The notes: generated by a model not told the origin, from the sequence alone. 64,000 nucleotides of DNA from Tissierella sp. P1 (GCF_002266425.1 NZ_NPMN01000001.1:62001-126000), one strand, 5' to 3'; positions 1 to 11,965 are shown, counted from the stretch's first letter. Program-made: numbers and translations.

Positions 1-250
1 CACGAAGATAGGAAAATAAAAATCTTCCTAAGACAGCAAATATCATATATACAGTTAGTAAGATAATTTCTTTACTGGATAATGATTTTTTTCCAGATAT
101 ATCTTCTAAAATTAGATTCAATCCATAAGCTGTTGCCATAATAGGCATTGCAATAAACATAGTGTGTATGAAAGAGTAAATAAACCCAATATATAATCTC
201 TTTTTATGCACTCCTGTCCATGTCATTATCCTTTTTATTGACTTAAACAT
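1..250 (-). CDS. ABC transporter half-transporter, N-terminal part (runs off window)
   Basis: The reverse strand opens with ATG at 250 and reads MFKSIKRIMTWTGVHKKRLY, then hydrophobic segments, and stays open to the window edge. This is the usual start of an exporter-fold ABC transmembrane domain. It begins 13 bp after the stop of the ABC gene at 264-2018 on the same strand, so the two probably form a heterodimer. The ATPase half lies outside the window. The family is clear from context; the substrate is unknown. Confidence 0.75.
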   Translation of the reverse strand, partial: MFKSIKRIMTWTGVHKKRLYIGFIYSFIHTMFIAMPIMATAYGLNLILEDISGKKSLSSKEIILLTVYMIFAVLGRFLFSYLR

Positions 251-263
251 ATTACATTCCTCC

Positions 264-2018
264 TCATTCTTGATTGACCGCCCATAGCTTCGCTCCAATA
301 TGTGCTGTCCACATATCCTTATAAAGGCCTCCCTCTTTTAATAACTTTTCATGGGTGCCTTTACTTTTAATTTTTCCTTTTTCTAGAACGATAATTTGAT
401 CTGCACTTTTTATAGTAGATAACCTATGAGCAATAACCAGCAATGTCTTTCCTTTCGTAAGTGCTGCAATAGACTTTTGGATTTTATCTTCATTTTCCGG
501 ATCAGTAAAAGCAGTTGCTTCATCAAGAATTACGATTGGAGCATCCTTTAATATTGCACGAGCTATAGCAATTCGTTGCTTTTCTCCGCCAGACAGTCTT
601 CCTCCGGCTTCACCGGCGCTAGTATGATATCCCTTTTCAAAATTGGAGATAAATTCATCACAACATGCAGATTTGGCTGCTTGTAAAACCTCCTCATCAG
701 TTGCCTTTGGGTTGCCCAAACGAATATTTTCAAGTAATGAACAGTTAAACAAGAAATTATCCTGTGTAACAAAGCTAACCATATCACATAGCTGACTAAG
801 AGGTATTTCTTTTATATTTGTACTACCTATTTTTATTTCACCTTCACTTACATCCCAAAAACGAGCAATCAATCTTGCTATGGTAGATTTACCACTACCG
901 GATGGGCCTACTAATGCTGTAAAGTTTCCCTGTGGAATCTTTAAACTTAAGCTTGATAGTACCTCGTTGCTGTGTGTACCATCATAGGAAAATGAGACAT
1001 TATTTAATTCAATATCATATTCTTTAATAGAAACAAACTTATCTGTGTTTTCCAGTTCTATCAAATTAAGTAGTTCATCAGCATCTTTTACAGCATATTC
1101 AATAGATTTTAAGTCATTGATGAATACTGTAAAGCTTGTTAGTGGTCCTATAATTCCCAGAGATAAAATCATACACATAGTAAGCTCTGCTGGACTTAAA
1201 CTTCCTTGTTTGTAAAGGAGAATTCCTATAGGTAATGTACCAAGTAAAGTAGAGGGTAGAACAGCTCCTCCAAAATTCATTAATTTCCATGTACTTCTAA
1301 ACCAGTCCAAGGTGTACTCTTTAAAAGAGTATATGGCTTTTTCAAACTTTTCATAGGAGGTTGTAGATTGATTAAAGGTTTTAATAACCTCTATCCCTTC
1401 TACATATTCTACAATGACTCCATTGACATAGGTACTAGCTTCCATATAGTCACTATATTTTTCATTGAAGTTTCGCATCATAAAACCATATGCAATAAAA
1501 GCAATGGGAATTGTTATAATTGATGCTAATGCCATACGCCAATCTATTACGAAAAGATAGATGAAAACGCAAATTGGTAATAATAGATTTGAAAATCCTT
1601 CTGGGATTAAATGTGCCAGAGGAAGTTCAATTGTTTCTACTCTATCTATTATAATGCTTTTTAAATTTCCCACTGTTTGATTTAATACTGTACCGAGGGG
1701 TGCATGCATCAATCTATTTGCCATAGCCATTCTCATTCCTTCTAAAACTGTATAAGCGGAGATATGTGATAGTGTTGTTGAAAATGCATGGAATAACAAC
1801 TTAATTACATATCCTAAGAGACAAATGGATGTCCAAAATAATATATCACGTACAGACTGTTTTCCTTCGAAGAAGAGAATGATTATTTGATATACTCCAA
1901 AATAAGGAACTATGCCTCCAGCTACACTAATGACTTCTAGAAAAATAGAAAAAAATAATTTTCTCTTACATGGTTTTGCGAATTTCATAACGGTTTTTAA
2001 CCAAGATTCTTTATTCAT
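264..2018 (-). CDS. ABC transporter, fused transmembrane and ATP-binding domains
   Basis: A 584-residue half-transporter. The N-terminal ~320 residues hold the membrane segments; the C-terminal part has Walker A GPSGSGKST, signature LSGGEKQR and Walker B VILDEAT. A longer reading to 2081 is possible, but I start at ATG 2018 because AAAGGAG lies just upstream of MNKESW. The partner gene follows at 250. Pairs like this beside an AraC regulator and an ECF-like module are common in clostridia, and some related pairs (YbtPQ type) import metal-siderophore complexes despite the exporter fold. That role is inference here. A hairpin at 2052-2083 separates it from the regulator upstream. Confidence 0.85.
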   Translation of the reverse strand: MNKESWLKTVMKFAKPCKRKLFFSIFLEVISVAGGIVPYFGVYQIIILFFEGKQSVRDILFWTSICLLGYVIKLLFHAFSTTLSHISAYTVLEGMRMAMANRLMHAPLGTVLNQTVGNLKSIIIDRVETIELPLAHLIPEGFSNLLLPICVFIYLFVIDWRMALASIITIPIAFIAYGFMMRNFNEKYSDYMEASTYVNGVIVEYVEGIEVIKTFNQSTTSYEKFEKAIYSFKEYTLDWFRSTWKLMNFGGAVLPSTLLGTLPIGILLYKQGSLSPAELTMCMILSLGIIGPLTSFTVFINDLKSIEYAVKDADELLNLIELENTDKFVSIKEYDIELNNVSFSYDGTHSNEVLSSLSLKIPQGNFTALVGPSGSGKSTIARLIARFWDVSEGEIKIGSTNIKEIPLSQLCDMVSFVTQDNFLFNCSLLENIRLGNPKATDEEVLQAAKSACCDEFISNFEKGYHTSAGEAGGRLSGGEKQRIAIARAILKDAPIVILDEATAFTDPENEDKIQKSIAALTKGKTLLVIAHRLSTIKSADQIIVLEKGKIKSKGTHEKLLKEGGLYKDMWTAHIGAKLWAVNQE

Positions 2019-2051
2019 AATAATCTCCTTTCTAAAATTAAGGTTCATAAA

Positions 2052-2083
2052 AATTGGGAATAGTTGTTTAACTATTCCCAATT
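2052..2083 (-). terminator. Rho-independent terminator or attenuator before the ABC pair
   Basis: Perfect 14-bp arms (AATTGGGAATAGTT) with a 4-base loop, followed on the minus strand by a T run. It lies between the end of the AraC gene (2135) and the ABC start (2018), so it either ends the ECF transcript or limits read-through into the exporter pair. Confidence 0.75.
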
Positions 2084-2134
2084 ATATTTTATATTTAGTA
2101 ACCTATCTACTCTAATGGGTCCATGATACTCCAT

Positions 2135-3084
2135 TTAGACAATGGAATTTCTATACTCCTTTGGTGATTTTCCTATAACAGCTCTAAAGGCTGATGCAAA
2201 TTTACTTGAATTATCATATCCGACTTTATGAGCTATATCACAGATGTTTTCCTTAGTTTGTCTTAACATAATAGCAGCTTTGTTCATACGATACGCTCTC
2301 ATATAAGAATATATTGAAGTCCCGTATACCCCTTTAAAGCATAATTTCATTGAAGTTAAAGGAATATTGAATTTTTCTGAAAGCTCATCTAATGTATAAT
2401 GATCCTCTAAATTCGTGGTAATAAACTCTTGGATTGCCTTTACTTTTTCAACTTGAGTCTTATAATAGTATGGTCTTTTATCAAAGTTTTTGGGAATCTC
2501 TAAAATGCTTAAATGGAGCAGTAGTTCTAAAATTTTTATTTTCAAGTAATCGTTCTTTATTTTATTAGGTATTGTATAGAGCTCCAAAAAGATATGTGCT
2601 ATTACCTTATCTGCTTGAATAATAAAAGGTCTATTTAACATGGAAAACTTTTTACTTAAAGCAGCTAAATCAATAGAAAATCCTCCATATAGTTTTGTAA
2701 CCTTCTCTGCTTCTTCAATATGAAATACTAATGATATTCCATGGTAATGATTAAGAGGAAATCCAAAGTTTTGAATATGGTTTTCTCGACCATTTATCTG
2801 CAAGTCACCGGCTTTCATATATACATAGGTATCGTTATCCAATTTCCATTCGATTCTTCCTTCGCGGCAGAAATCGATGCAAAGAAAATCAGCCTTTGTA
2901 TGGAATTGTGAGGAACAATTTTCATATGAAAATCATTATATATTAAAGTAATTCCTGGGAATACCTTGATTGCTGTCATAATGCCATCACCGGACTCATC
3001 TTTCATTCGATAAATTGTACAATCTTTACTTTGAGAAAAAGTAGTTATATTATCGCCAAAAAAGGTTTTTTCTTCCCATGACAT
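2135..3084 (-). pseudogene. AraC-family transcriptional regulator, frameshifted
   Basis: Two overlapping reading frames together make one AraC regulator. The first (from ATG 3084, behind AAAGGAG) covers the N-terminal ligand-domain start and runs up to NDFHMK. The second continues as NCSSQFHTKADFLCIDFCRE and ends in a two-helix-turn-helix domain with the usual GYDNSSKFASAFRAVIG segment. The frames join if one A is restored to the A run at about 2919-2922 (minus strand AAAA). It sits between the ECF genes and the ABC pair and would be their regulator. It is either truly disrupted or a sequence error; everything else in the gene looks intact. Confidence 0.85.
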
Positions 3085-3140
3085 TTTATACACTCCTTTC
3101 CGTTTTACATCCTATCTTTATTGTACAATTATACTTCATC

Positions 3141-3742
3141 TTATACAATTCCAGCCTTTTTAAAGTGCTTATGAAGTAACCTTTTACCCCATAAACACCC
3201 TAAAACAGAAGCAGTGACTGTTATAATACATAAGATAATCATTAAATTTGGGTTCATAATCTCTAAACATTGCTGAACAATAGGCAATGTACCTGTAGTT
3301 TTTGTTTTATATAATGCTATGTAGGCGTCTTGCATATATACAAATGGAATATATTCACCAAGAGCGTAGCCTAACATAATAGAAGCAAATCCAGATACAG
3401 CTGCTATAAATTTATTTCTTCCTATTAGATTAAAAAGTAGCTCTCCTATAAATCCTCCTGCTAAAATTCCCCAGAACATAATAGCTTTTGGTGCCATTGT
3501 GATTAGGGTAGAGCCCATTAAAGCTCCGCTGATTATGAACACACCCTTCATAGGTGCTTGGCAATCATAAGCATGAATATAGTGCCTCCAATAAGGCCTA
3601 AGATAATTGGCAATACTAATAAAATAGGTGGAAAGAAACCTATAGTACATGCTATAATCCAAAATACTACTAATAATAGTGCATTAAAGATTCCGATGGT
3701 AATTAAATTTTTTATTGTTTCATTTTTCTTTTTTGAATTCAT
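3141..3742 (-). pseudogene. ECF-type transporter S component (MptD/Trep_Strep-like), frameshifted
   Basis: The 5' frame starts at ATG 3742 behind AAGGAGG and encodes a hydrophobic N-terminus (NLITIGIFNALLLVVFW) ending at a premature stop. The 3' frame continues with APMKGVFIISGALMG and further membrane helices to 3141. One base missing near 3555-3560 explains the break; restoring it gives MIAKAPMKGVF. Together they give a roughly 200-residue integral membrane protein like the MptD family of substrate-binding S components. It is the last of three ECF genes in the operon. Substrate unknown. Confidence 0.8.
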
Positions 3743-3769
3743 GTGAACCTCCTTCTTAATAACATTTTT

Positions 3770-5272
3770 TTATATAATTTTAGATAAATACTTTTCTAAA
3801 GACATTTTAGACACAGTATTTTCATCATTAAAATATAATATGGAATCAAAGGTTTGCACTGCAAATTCATAATCATGAGTAATGACAAAGATACTACGAT
3901 TTTCTTTCGCTAGTTTGCGGATGATATGACTGACTCTATTCATATTGGCTGCATCCAATCCGCTAGTCGGCTCATCAAGAAATAATAAATTTGTATTATG
4001 CATACATGCTATAGCAATGGCAAGTCTTTGCTTTTGTCCCCCTGATAATGTGGCAGGGTGGCAATCCTTCCATTCATCAAGTTGAAAATATTTTAGATAT
4101 TTATTTGCTCTTTCCTTTTCTTCTTCTGAATCATTAAATCCTACAAGCATTTCCTCCATAACACTAGGAGCAAAAAACTGATAATCTACATCCTGCATCA
4201 CATAAGATGAATTTTTAACTCGTTTTCTTTTATCAGCTGTTTTTTCATTCAACAAAATTCTACCTTGTTTGGGACTTGATAATCCCATTAAAACCTTTAC
4301 CAGAGAACTTTTACCGACACCATTTCTTCCAACAATACCAACGACTTCTCCTGTATAGGCTTCAAAGGATATATTGTTCCATAACAATCTGTCTCTGCCA
4401 TATCCAAAGGATAGATCTATGACACGTAGTAGAGGAGAAGATTGGCTATATAAATCATCAAATTGATATTTAGATTTCATTGTTTTCAAATGTTTTAAAT
4501 CAACTTGACGTAATCCTTTTTTATGAAACCAATCTGGAGAGTGATTTATAAATGTTTCTCCCTTAAAGATTTCTTGTATTCTACCTTTTTTCATATAAAT
4601 AACACGATCTATTAAGTTTTTAAGATAATAGAGCTTGTGCTCTGAAACAATGATGGTGCATCCCTTTTCTTTTAATATTTTTAAGATATCATAAAGCTGT
4701 CTTGTGCCTTCATCATCTAGATTTGCTGAAGGTTCATCTAGAACATAAACTTCTGATCCTAATGCATAAACAGAAACCAGTGCTACTTTCTGCTTTTCTC
4801 CGCTAGATAAATCAAAAATTTTTCTTTCCATTAATGGTAGGAGTTTTAAGTTGTCTACCGTTTTAGAAATATTTTTTTGCATTTTATCTGTAGAAATACC
4901 ATGATTTTCACTTGGAAAGGAAATTTCTGTCTTTACATGCATGGTAAAGAATTGTGAACGTGGGTCTTGAAAAACAGAACCTACTTTATATGATCTTTCT
5001 TTTATTGATTCACTCGTTATGTTTTGCTTACATACAGTTCCCTTCCCCTTTAACTCACCCTTATAAAAAGATGGTATCAATCCATTGATACATCTTGTCA
5101 ATGTGGTTTTTCCACATCCGCTTTCTCCAGTGATGACTATAAATTCCCCCTGTTTTATACTTAGATTTATATCTGTTAAATTTTCTTCATGACTACCTTC
5201 ATAGGTGAAATAAACATGTTCTAATTGAATTACATCCTTTTTTTCCTTTTGTGATATTATTATTTTCTCCAC
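3770..5272 (-). CDS. Energy-coupling factor ATPase with two fused ABC domains
   Basis: About 500 residues with two full ATPase domains. Domain 1 has Walker A GESGCGKTT, signature LSSGEKQK and YVLDEPSANLD; domain 2 has GRNGVGKSS, LSGGQKQR and LFLDEPTSGLD. This is the fused EcfA1/A2 arrangement that powers ECF importers. I prefer GTG at 5272 over GTG at 5281, because the latter lies within the AGGAGGTG ribosome site itself. EcfT lies 27 bp upstream and the S component 28 bp downstream, so the three form one operon. Confidence 0.9.
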   Translation of the reverse strand: MEKIIISQKEKKDVIQLEHVYFTYEGSHEENLTDINLSIKQGEFIVITGESGCGKTTLTRCINGLIPSFYKGELKGKGTVCKQNITSESIKERSYKVGSVFQDPRSQFFTMHVKTEISFPSENHGISTDKMQKNISKTVDNLKLLPLMERKIFDLSSGEKQKVALVSVYALGSEVYVLDEPSANLDDEGTRQLYDILKILKEKGCTIIVSEHKLYYLKNLIDRVIYMKKGRIQEIFKGETFINHSPDWFHKKGLRQVDLKHLKTMKSKYQFDDLYSQSSPLLRVIDLSFGYGRDRLLWNNISFEAYTGEVVGIVGRNGVGKSSLVKVLMGLSSPKQGRILLNEKTADKRKRVKNSSYVMQDVDYQFFAPSVMEEMLVGFNDSEEEKERANKYLKYFQLDEWKDCHPATLSGGQKQRLAIAIACMHNTNLLFLDEPTSGLDAANMNRVSHIIRKLAKENRSIFVITHDYEFAVQTFDSILYFNDENTVSKMSLEKYLSKII

Positions 5273-5299
5273 GTAAATCACCTCCTGCTATCCATAGAA

Positions 5300-6028
5300 T
5301 TATAGGAGAAATCCAGATTTATCCATATAAATAAGACTGACTGCAATGATAATGCATATTAAACAATAAATAGCATCACTAGCTTGGAAACGGACATCAG
5401 ATAGACAAGTGCGTTTATTTGCAATATCAAGGCCCTTGCAAAGTGATGCTGCAGATAATTCATCTGATATTTTGCTGCTTCTTATTAATAATGGAATAAT
5501 AAAATTTTCTATGGTTTTCATAGGGTGTATTATAATACCGATTAATGAAGTATTTAGACCTCTCATTTTTAGACTGACTTTAACACAGTTTATCTCATGT
5601 ATAATAGTTGGAACATATCTATAAACAACAGCAAAAGGTATTATAATCATTTGTGGAATATACATATTTTGTAAAGCTGTCATCATCTCATTCATTGGCA
5701 TTTTATTCAACATAATTATAGAAGACATATAAGCAGGCAGTACACGAATAAACAATAAAATAATTAAATTAAACATTATAGTTAAATAAGGAATCTGCAG
5801 CATATCTAGGATTTTATATAAAGCTAATAAAATCATATATCTCCATACCATTTGAATAGCTTTATCCTTCATATTATGGGAGATCATTAAAATAAGCATT
5901 ATCATAAAGAGAATAGCTATTGCCATATGACTGGATAGTATAAAACTAGTCAATGAGACCACAATTACTTGAAAAATCATTACTCGTGCATCAGGTTTTG
6001 TAGATTTAAATTCAAATGGCTTGTCCAT
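5300..6028 (-). CDS. ecfT: Energy-coupling factor transmembrane protein EcfT
   Basis: 242 residues with several hydrophobic helices in the first half and, in the second half, the cytoplasmic coupling segments. SLKMRGL matches the first Ala-Arg-Gly-type coupling motif and ELSAASLCKGLD the second, in the degenerate form seen in MptD-linked systems. First gene of the minus-strand ECF operon. It joins the ATPase to the S component in the membrane. Confidence 0.85.
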   Translation of the reverse strand: MDKPFEFKSTKPDARVMIFQVIVVSLTSFILSSHMAIAILFMIMLILMISHNMKDKAIQMVWRYMILLALYKILDMLQIPYLTIMFNLIILLFIRVLPAYMSSIIMLNKMPMNEMMTALQNMYIPQMIIIPFAVVYRYVPTIIHEINCVKVSLKMRGLNTSLIGIIIHPMKTIENFIIPLLIRSSKISDELSAASLCKGLDIANKRTCLSDVRFQASDAIYCLICIIIAVSLIYMDKSGFLL

Positions 6029-6071
6029 AAAAATTGAATCACGTCCTTTTAAAGTAGTATTTATCCTTGGC

Positions 6072-6091
6072 TAGTTAGTATCCACTAACTA
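6072..6091. promoter_or_regulatory. Inverted repeat upstream of the ECF operon
   Basis: Perfect 8-bp arms TAGTTAGT / ACTAACTA with a 4-base spacer, 44 bp upstream of the ecfT start. A second palindrome-like stretch (ATATATCAGTGATATAT) lies near 6113-6129. Either could be the operator for the linked AraC regulator. No binding data can be seen from sequence. Confidence 0.35.
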
Positions 6092-6303
6092 TAAGGCGGG
6101 AATGGATAATATTATATATCAGTGATATATTAAATAGTCTAATATAGATTTTTAAGATTGTCTGCTCTATAAAGACCGTTATGCTCCATTTAGACAAATA
6201 TATAATAGAAATAAATTAAAAAGTTTATGAGTTTTTTATCAAGATGTCTCTATTTAAATCTCATTTGTATTGTAAGTTAAATAAAATTTTTTTAAAGTTA
6301 TCC

Positions 6304-6331
6304 TTGACAATAGCAATTATTATGCTATAAT
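6304..6331 (+). promoter_or_regulatory. Promoter of the serS T-box transcript
   Basis: TTGACA at 6304-6309, a 16-bp spacer and TATAAT at 6326-6331: a full sigma-A consensus. Transcription would start at about 6338, just before T-box stem I. Confidence 0.8.
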
Positions 6332-6344
6332 ATCTATAATTAAA

Positions 6345-6532
6345 TACTTGGCTAAGATGGGAAATAGTAAATATGTAACTTTTTTAGAGAGTCAATGGAT
6401 GGTGAAAATTGATAAAGTGAACTATTGAATCCAGCCCTGAGCTAATAAATTTCGAGTGAGCCTTTTGGCTAACTAGGGTGGCAACGCGGGAATACTCTCG
6501 TCCCTACTATTTGTGGGACTGAGAGTTTTTTT
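6345..6532 (+). promoter_or_regulatory. T-box leader (serine), with terminator
   Basis: The T-box sequence AGGGTGGCAACGCGGG is at 6475-6490 and overlaps the 5' side of a terminator (ACTCTCGTCCC ... GGGACTGAGAGT plus T run, 6494-6532). The AGAGAG ... GGTGAAAA segment typical of stem I lies upstream. A GAA-TCC triplet pair at 6427-6432 is a candidate specifier (UCC, serine), fitting serS downstream. Uncharged tRNA-Ser would stabilise the antiterminator and switch serS on. Confidence 0.9.
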
Positions 6533-8310
<1,778 letters not shown>

Positions 8311-8423
8311 AAATTCATTGCAATATCACAGTAAATTGATATAATAGTAAACATATTATATATTGCAATATTCTGAAAATATTTATAATATATAATATTA
8401 ATTCCAGAAAAGGGGGAAATCTT

Positions 8424-9395
8424 ATGAGAAAAAGATTTGTATCAATTGCTGTGGTATTGCTATTATTGATGTATTTAGTAGTAGGATGTACATCTAATAC
8501 TGCATCAAAAGGAATTTATATTTCTATAGCTACAGGGGGAACTGCAGGTACTTATTATCCGCTGGGGGGAGCATTAGCTAAAATTTTTAATGATAATATT
8601 GATGGAGTAAATGCAAATGTTCAATCTACAGGTGCTTCTGTTGAAAATGTAGGGTTGATATCAAAAGGAGAGGCAGAAATAGCTTTCATACAAAATGATA
8701 TTACCTACTATGCAACTACTGGAACAGAAGCTTTTGAAGGAAAAGAAAAGGTAACAAATCTTCGTGGTATGGCTATGATTTATCCAGAACTAGTTCAGAT
8801 AATAGCGACAGAAGAATCTGGAATTAAAACAGTAGAGGATCTGAAAGGAAAAAAAGTTGCAATAGGTGCTCCCGGTTCAGGAGTAGAGGCTAATGCTAGA
8901 CAGGTGTTGGCTGTTCATGGAATGACTTATGATGATTTAGGGAAAGCTGATTATCTGTCATTTAATGAAGCTGCTGATCAGTTAAAGAACAAACAAATAG
9001 ACGCAGCATTTTTAACAGCAGGAATCCCAACGTCTGCAGTTACTGAAGTTGGACAGACTTCAAAAATAGCAGTAGTTCCTATAGCAAGTGATAAAATATC
9101 TAAGCTTAGTGAAGCTTATCCATTTTATACAGAAGTGGTTATACCAGCTGATACCTATAGTGGGCAATCACAAGATATAACTACTGCTGCAGTAATGGCT
9201 ATGCTAGTGGTATCAGATAAATTAGAAGATGATCTAGTTTATAACTTAACTAAAGAAATGTTTGAAAAAAGACAAGTAATAATAGATACTCATAGTAGAG
9301 GTAATGACCTCAAGTTGGAAACAGCTTTGAAGGGGATGCCAATAGAACTACATCCTGGTGCAAAGCGATATTATGATGAAAAGGGTATCAAATAA
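8424..9395 (+). CDS. TRAP transporter solute-binding lipoprotein, TAXI family
   Basis: 323 residues with a lipoprotein signal (hydrophobic stretch then VVGC, Cys at residue 22) and the TAXI-family start SIATGGTAGTYYPLGGALAK. Further family features are AEIAFIQNDITYYA and KVAIGAPGSGVEANARQVL. It captures a small organic acid or amino acid outside the cell and delivers it to the fused permease at 9930. The exact ligand cannot be told. Ribosome site AAAGGGGGAAA precedes ATG 8424. Confidence 0.93.
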   Translation: MRKRFVSIAVVLLLLMYLVVGCTSNTASKGIYISIATGGTAGTYYPLGGALAKIFNDNIDGVNANVQSTGASVENVGLISKGEAEIAFIQNDITYYATTGTEAFEGKEKVTNLRGMAMIYPELVQIIATEESGIKTVEDLKGKKVAIGAPGSGVEANARQVLAVHGMTYDDLGKADYLSFNEAADQLKNKQIDAAFLTAGIPTSAVTEVGQTSKIAVVPIASDKISKLSEAYPFYTEVVIPADTYSGQSQDITTAAVMAMLVVSDKLEDDLVYNLTKEMFEKRQVIIDTHSRGNDLKLETALKGMPIELHPGAKRYYDEKGIK

Positions 9396-9933
9396 AGTAT
9401 GTTTTGTGGGTAAAGGTATTGAAAATAACTTCAATACCTTACCTCTATATCAAAAATTAACTTTATTATTTCTTAGTCTTTTTTTATTATTATCTATTTG
9501 TCCAGTAAAAGTTTTAATAGCGGCTGATTATAAAACAAATGATTATATTAAATCTTGGCAGATTAGAAACAGAGAAAGCTTTACTATAGAATATACCCAT
9601 TCAGTACAACTTACTCCAGTGTCAGAAACTTATATTATCAATGGAAGTGATATTATATTGGTGGAGTCATATTTTCAATCCTATGGTGCTGGTTTACCAT
9701 TTACAACACCTTATGAGTTTGAGATTACGGATAAGGGATTTAGAATATATGATATAAATGAAGTTATGGAAAATTTAATATATCGAACGGGTGCTGAGAG
9801 GGCAAATCATAAGTTAATTATAAATGATAATGAATATGAATTTTTAGAGTTTACAAAACCTAGAATGAGTGTTGAGTTTAATGTAAAAAAAATTATGCTT
9901 ATATCTTATATCGTAAGGGAGGTTTTAAGATGA
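9358..9933 (+). CDS. DUF1850 protein linked to TAXI-TRAP transporters
   Basis: Up to 191 residues, with one hydrophobic segment at about 34-52 and the DUF1850 core (FTIEYTHSVQLTPVSETY). Small proteins of this family are regularly found between TAXI binding proteins and TRAP permeases; their role is not defined. The start is uncertain: GTG 9358, ATG 9373 and ATG 9376 all lie inside the end of the upstream gene without a clear ribosome site, so translation may be coupled. The stop overlaps the permease start by 4 bp. Confidence 0.8.
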   Translation: MQSDIMMKRVSNKVCFVGKGIENNFNTLPLYQKLTLLFLSLFLLLSICPVKVLIAADYKTNDYIKSWQIRNRESFTIEYTHSVQLTPVSETYIINGSDIILVESYFQSYGAGLPFTTPYEFEITDKGFRIYDINEVMENLIYRTGAERANHKLIINDNEYEFLEFTKPRMSVEFNVKKIMLISYIVREVLR

Positions 9934-11921
9934 GTGACAAAAAATTAATAACAGAATCGGACGTAGCCATGGATGTAGATAAGTTAATGGAAGAATATGA
10001 TATAGAAACTTCAAAGGTCAGAAGATTAACTGGAATCATAGGTATCATTACTACAGTTATAGCTATATTGATGTCTGCTTTTCAATTTTATACTGCTGGT
10101 TTTGGAACCTTATTATCAGCTAAGCAGAGATCTCTTCATGTTATCTTTGCCTTTACATTAGGTTTTTTATTGTTCCCTGGAGGGAAGAAATCTAAAAAAG
10201 ATAAGGTGTCTATTTTAGATTATATATTCATACTTTTAGTAATAGTAGTATTTGGATATTTATTTGTATTTGTAAATCAAATTTCAACTAAGGGGGGAAA
10301 TGCAACAACAGTAGATCTGCTTTTTGGTGGGTTGGCAATACTACTTACTCTAGAAGTAACGAGAAGGGTTGTAGGTCCAGAGCTTCCTATAGTTGCTATG
10401 CTGTTCCTTTTATATGCAAAGTTAGGTCCATATTTACCTGGAGTATTAGGTCATAGAGGCTTTACATGGGAAAGGATAATATCTCATATGTATTTGACTT
10501 TGGAAGGAATATTAGGTATTCCAATAGGAGTATCTGCAACATTTGTTTTTATGTTTATATTATTTGGATCCTTTTTAGATAAGACAGGGGTAGGTAAGTT
10601 TTTCATAGATTTAGCTTATTCTCTTACAGGTCATTTAAAAAGCGGGCCAGCTATGACAGCAGTAGTAGCCAGTGGACTTATGGGATCTATATCTGGTAGT
10701 TCTGTTGCCAATACTGTTACAACAGGAGCATTTACTATACCATTGATGAAAAAAACAGGATATAAAAATTATTTTGCAGGAGCAGTAGAAGCAGCAGCCT
10801 CTACAGGTGGACAAATAATGCCTCCGGTTATGGGAGCCGCCGCCTTTATAATGGCAGATTTTACGGGAATACCATATTTGCATATTATTGCAGCAGCTGC
10901 AATACCTGCAATATTATATTACTTTGCAGTTGGAACAATGGTTCATATTGAGGCTTCTAAGTTAGGATTAAAAGGTTTGCCTAAGGAGCAGTTACCACGA
11001 TTAGGCCAGATTCTTAGAGCAGATGGTTATTTACTTATACCTTTAGCATGCATAATATTTTTCTTGATTAAGGGTTATACAGCTACAATAGCTGCATTTT
11101 ATTCTATAGTTATAAGTATTATAATAGCAATAGCTGCATCATTTATTAAAAAAGATAACTCCTTTGGAATCAAAGATTTTCTCAGTGCTTTAGAGTCAGG
11201 AGCTAAGGGTTCCATTGGAGTTGCTTGTGCATGTGCTTGTGCAGGAATGATAGTTGGTGTTGTTACATTAACTGGCCTTGGTCTTAGGATAGCTGAACTT
11301 ATAGTAACTCTAGCCCAAGGTAAATTACTATTGACATTATTCTTTACCATGATTGCATCAATAATCCTTGGCATGGGTTTACCTACAACAGCAAAATATA
11401 TAGTTTTGGCTACAATGGCTGTTCCAGCCCTTGTAAAATTAAATGTAAATTTAATGGCGGCTCATCTGTTTATACTATACTTTGGGGTAATAGCAGATAT
11501 TACACCGCCAGTAGCATTAGCAGCTTATGCAGGTGCGGGAATAGCCGGTGCAAATTCAATGAAGACAGGTTTTCAAGCTGTGAAGCTCGCTTCTGCAGCA
11601 TTTATTGTGCCATATATATTTGCAGTAGACTCTTCTTTAATTATGGTTAAGGATGTAGTAGGAACTACTGTAACTTATTTACCATTTATCAGTGCCATAC
11701 CCGTAATAATAACGGCTATTTTGGGGATATTATGCTTAGCAGGTGCTGTGGAAAATTATTTAATAGATCATTGTAAAATTTACGAGAGAATATCATTAGG
11801 AGTAGCAGCACTATTATTATTAAAACCAGGCTTATGGACAGATATCTTTGGATTGATAGTGTTGATAGGTATATATCTGTTACAAAAAAATAGAATAAAG
11901 AAACTTACTCTAGCTAGTTAA
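9930..11921 (+). CDS. TRAP transporter permease, fused DctQ-DctM type
   Basis: 663 residues and many membrane helices. The small (Q) domain occupies the first ~170 residues; the large (M) domain follows with GSISGSSVANTVTTGAFTIP, EAAASTGGQIMPPVMGAAAF and ILGMGLPTTAKYI, all typical of TRAP 4TM/12TM fusions. It is the Na+- or H+-driven membrane part of the TAXI system. Starts at ATG 9930 behind AAGGGAGG. Last gene of the operon; a terminator follows at 11931. Confidence 0.95.
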   Translation: MSDKKLITESDVAMDVDKLMEEYDIETSKVRRLTGIIGIITTVIAILMSAFQFYTAGFGTLLSAKQRSLHVIFAFTLGFLLFPGGKKSKKDKVSILDYIFILLVIVVFGYLFVFVNQISTKGGNATTVDLLFGGLAILLTLEVTRRVVGPELPIVAMLFLLYAKLGPYLPGVLGHRGFTWERIISHMYLTLEGILGIPIGVSATFVFMFILFGSFLDKTGVGKFFIDLAYSLTGHLKSGPAMTAVVASGLMGSISGSSVANTVTTGAFTIPLMKKTGYKNYFAGAVEAAASTGGQIMPPVMGAAAFIMADFTGIPYLHIIAAAAIPAILYYFAVGTMVHIEASKLGLKGLPKEQLPRLGQILRADGYLLIPLACIIFFLIKGYTATIAAFYSIVISIIIAIAASFIKKDNSFGIKDFLSALESGAKGSIGVACACACAGMIVGVVTLTGLGLRIAELIVTLAQGKLLLTLFFTMIASIILGMGLPTTAKYIVLATMAVPALVKLNVNLMAAHLFILYFGVIADITPPVALAAYAGAGIAGANSMKTGFQAVKLASAAFIVPYIFAVDSSLIMVKDVVGTTVTYLPFISAIPVIITAILGILCLAGAVENYLIDHCKIYERISLGVAALLLLKPGLWTDIFGLIVLIGIYLLQKNRIKKLTLAS

Positions 11922-11930
11922 ATTGCAATA

Positions 11931-11965
11931 AAAGGTTGAGTAGATTCTTACTCAATCTTTTTTAA
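11931..11965 (+). terminator. Terminator of the TRAP operon
   Basis: Stem AAAGGTTGAGTA / TACTCAATCTTT (one G-T pair) with a 6-base loop and a T run. Confidence 0.8.
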
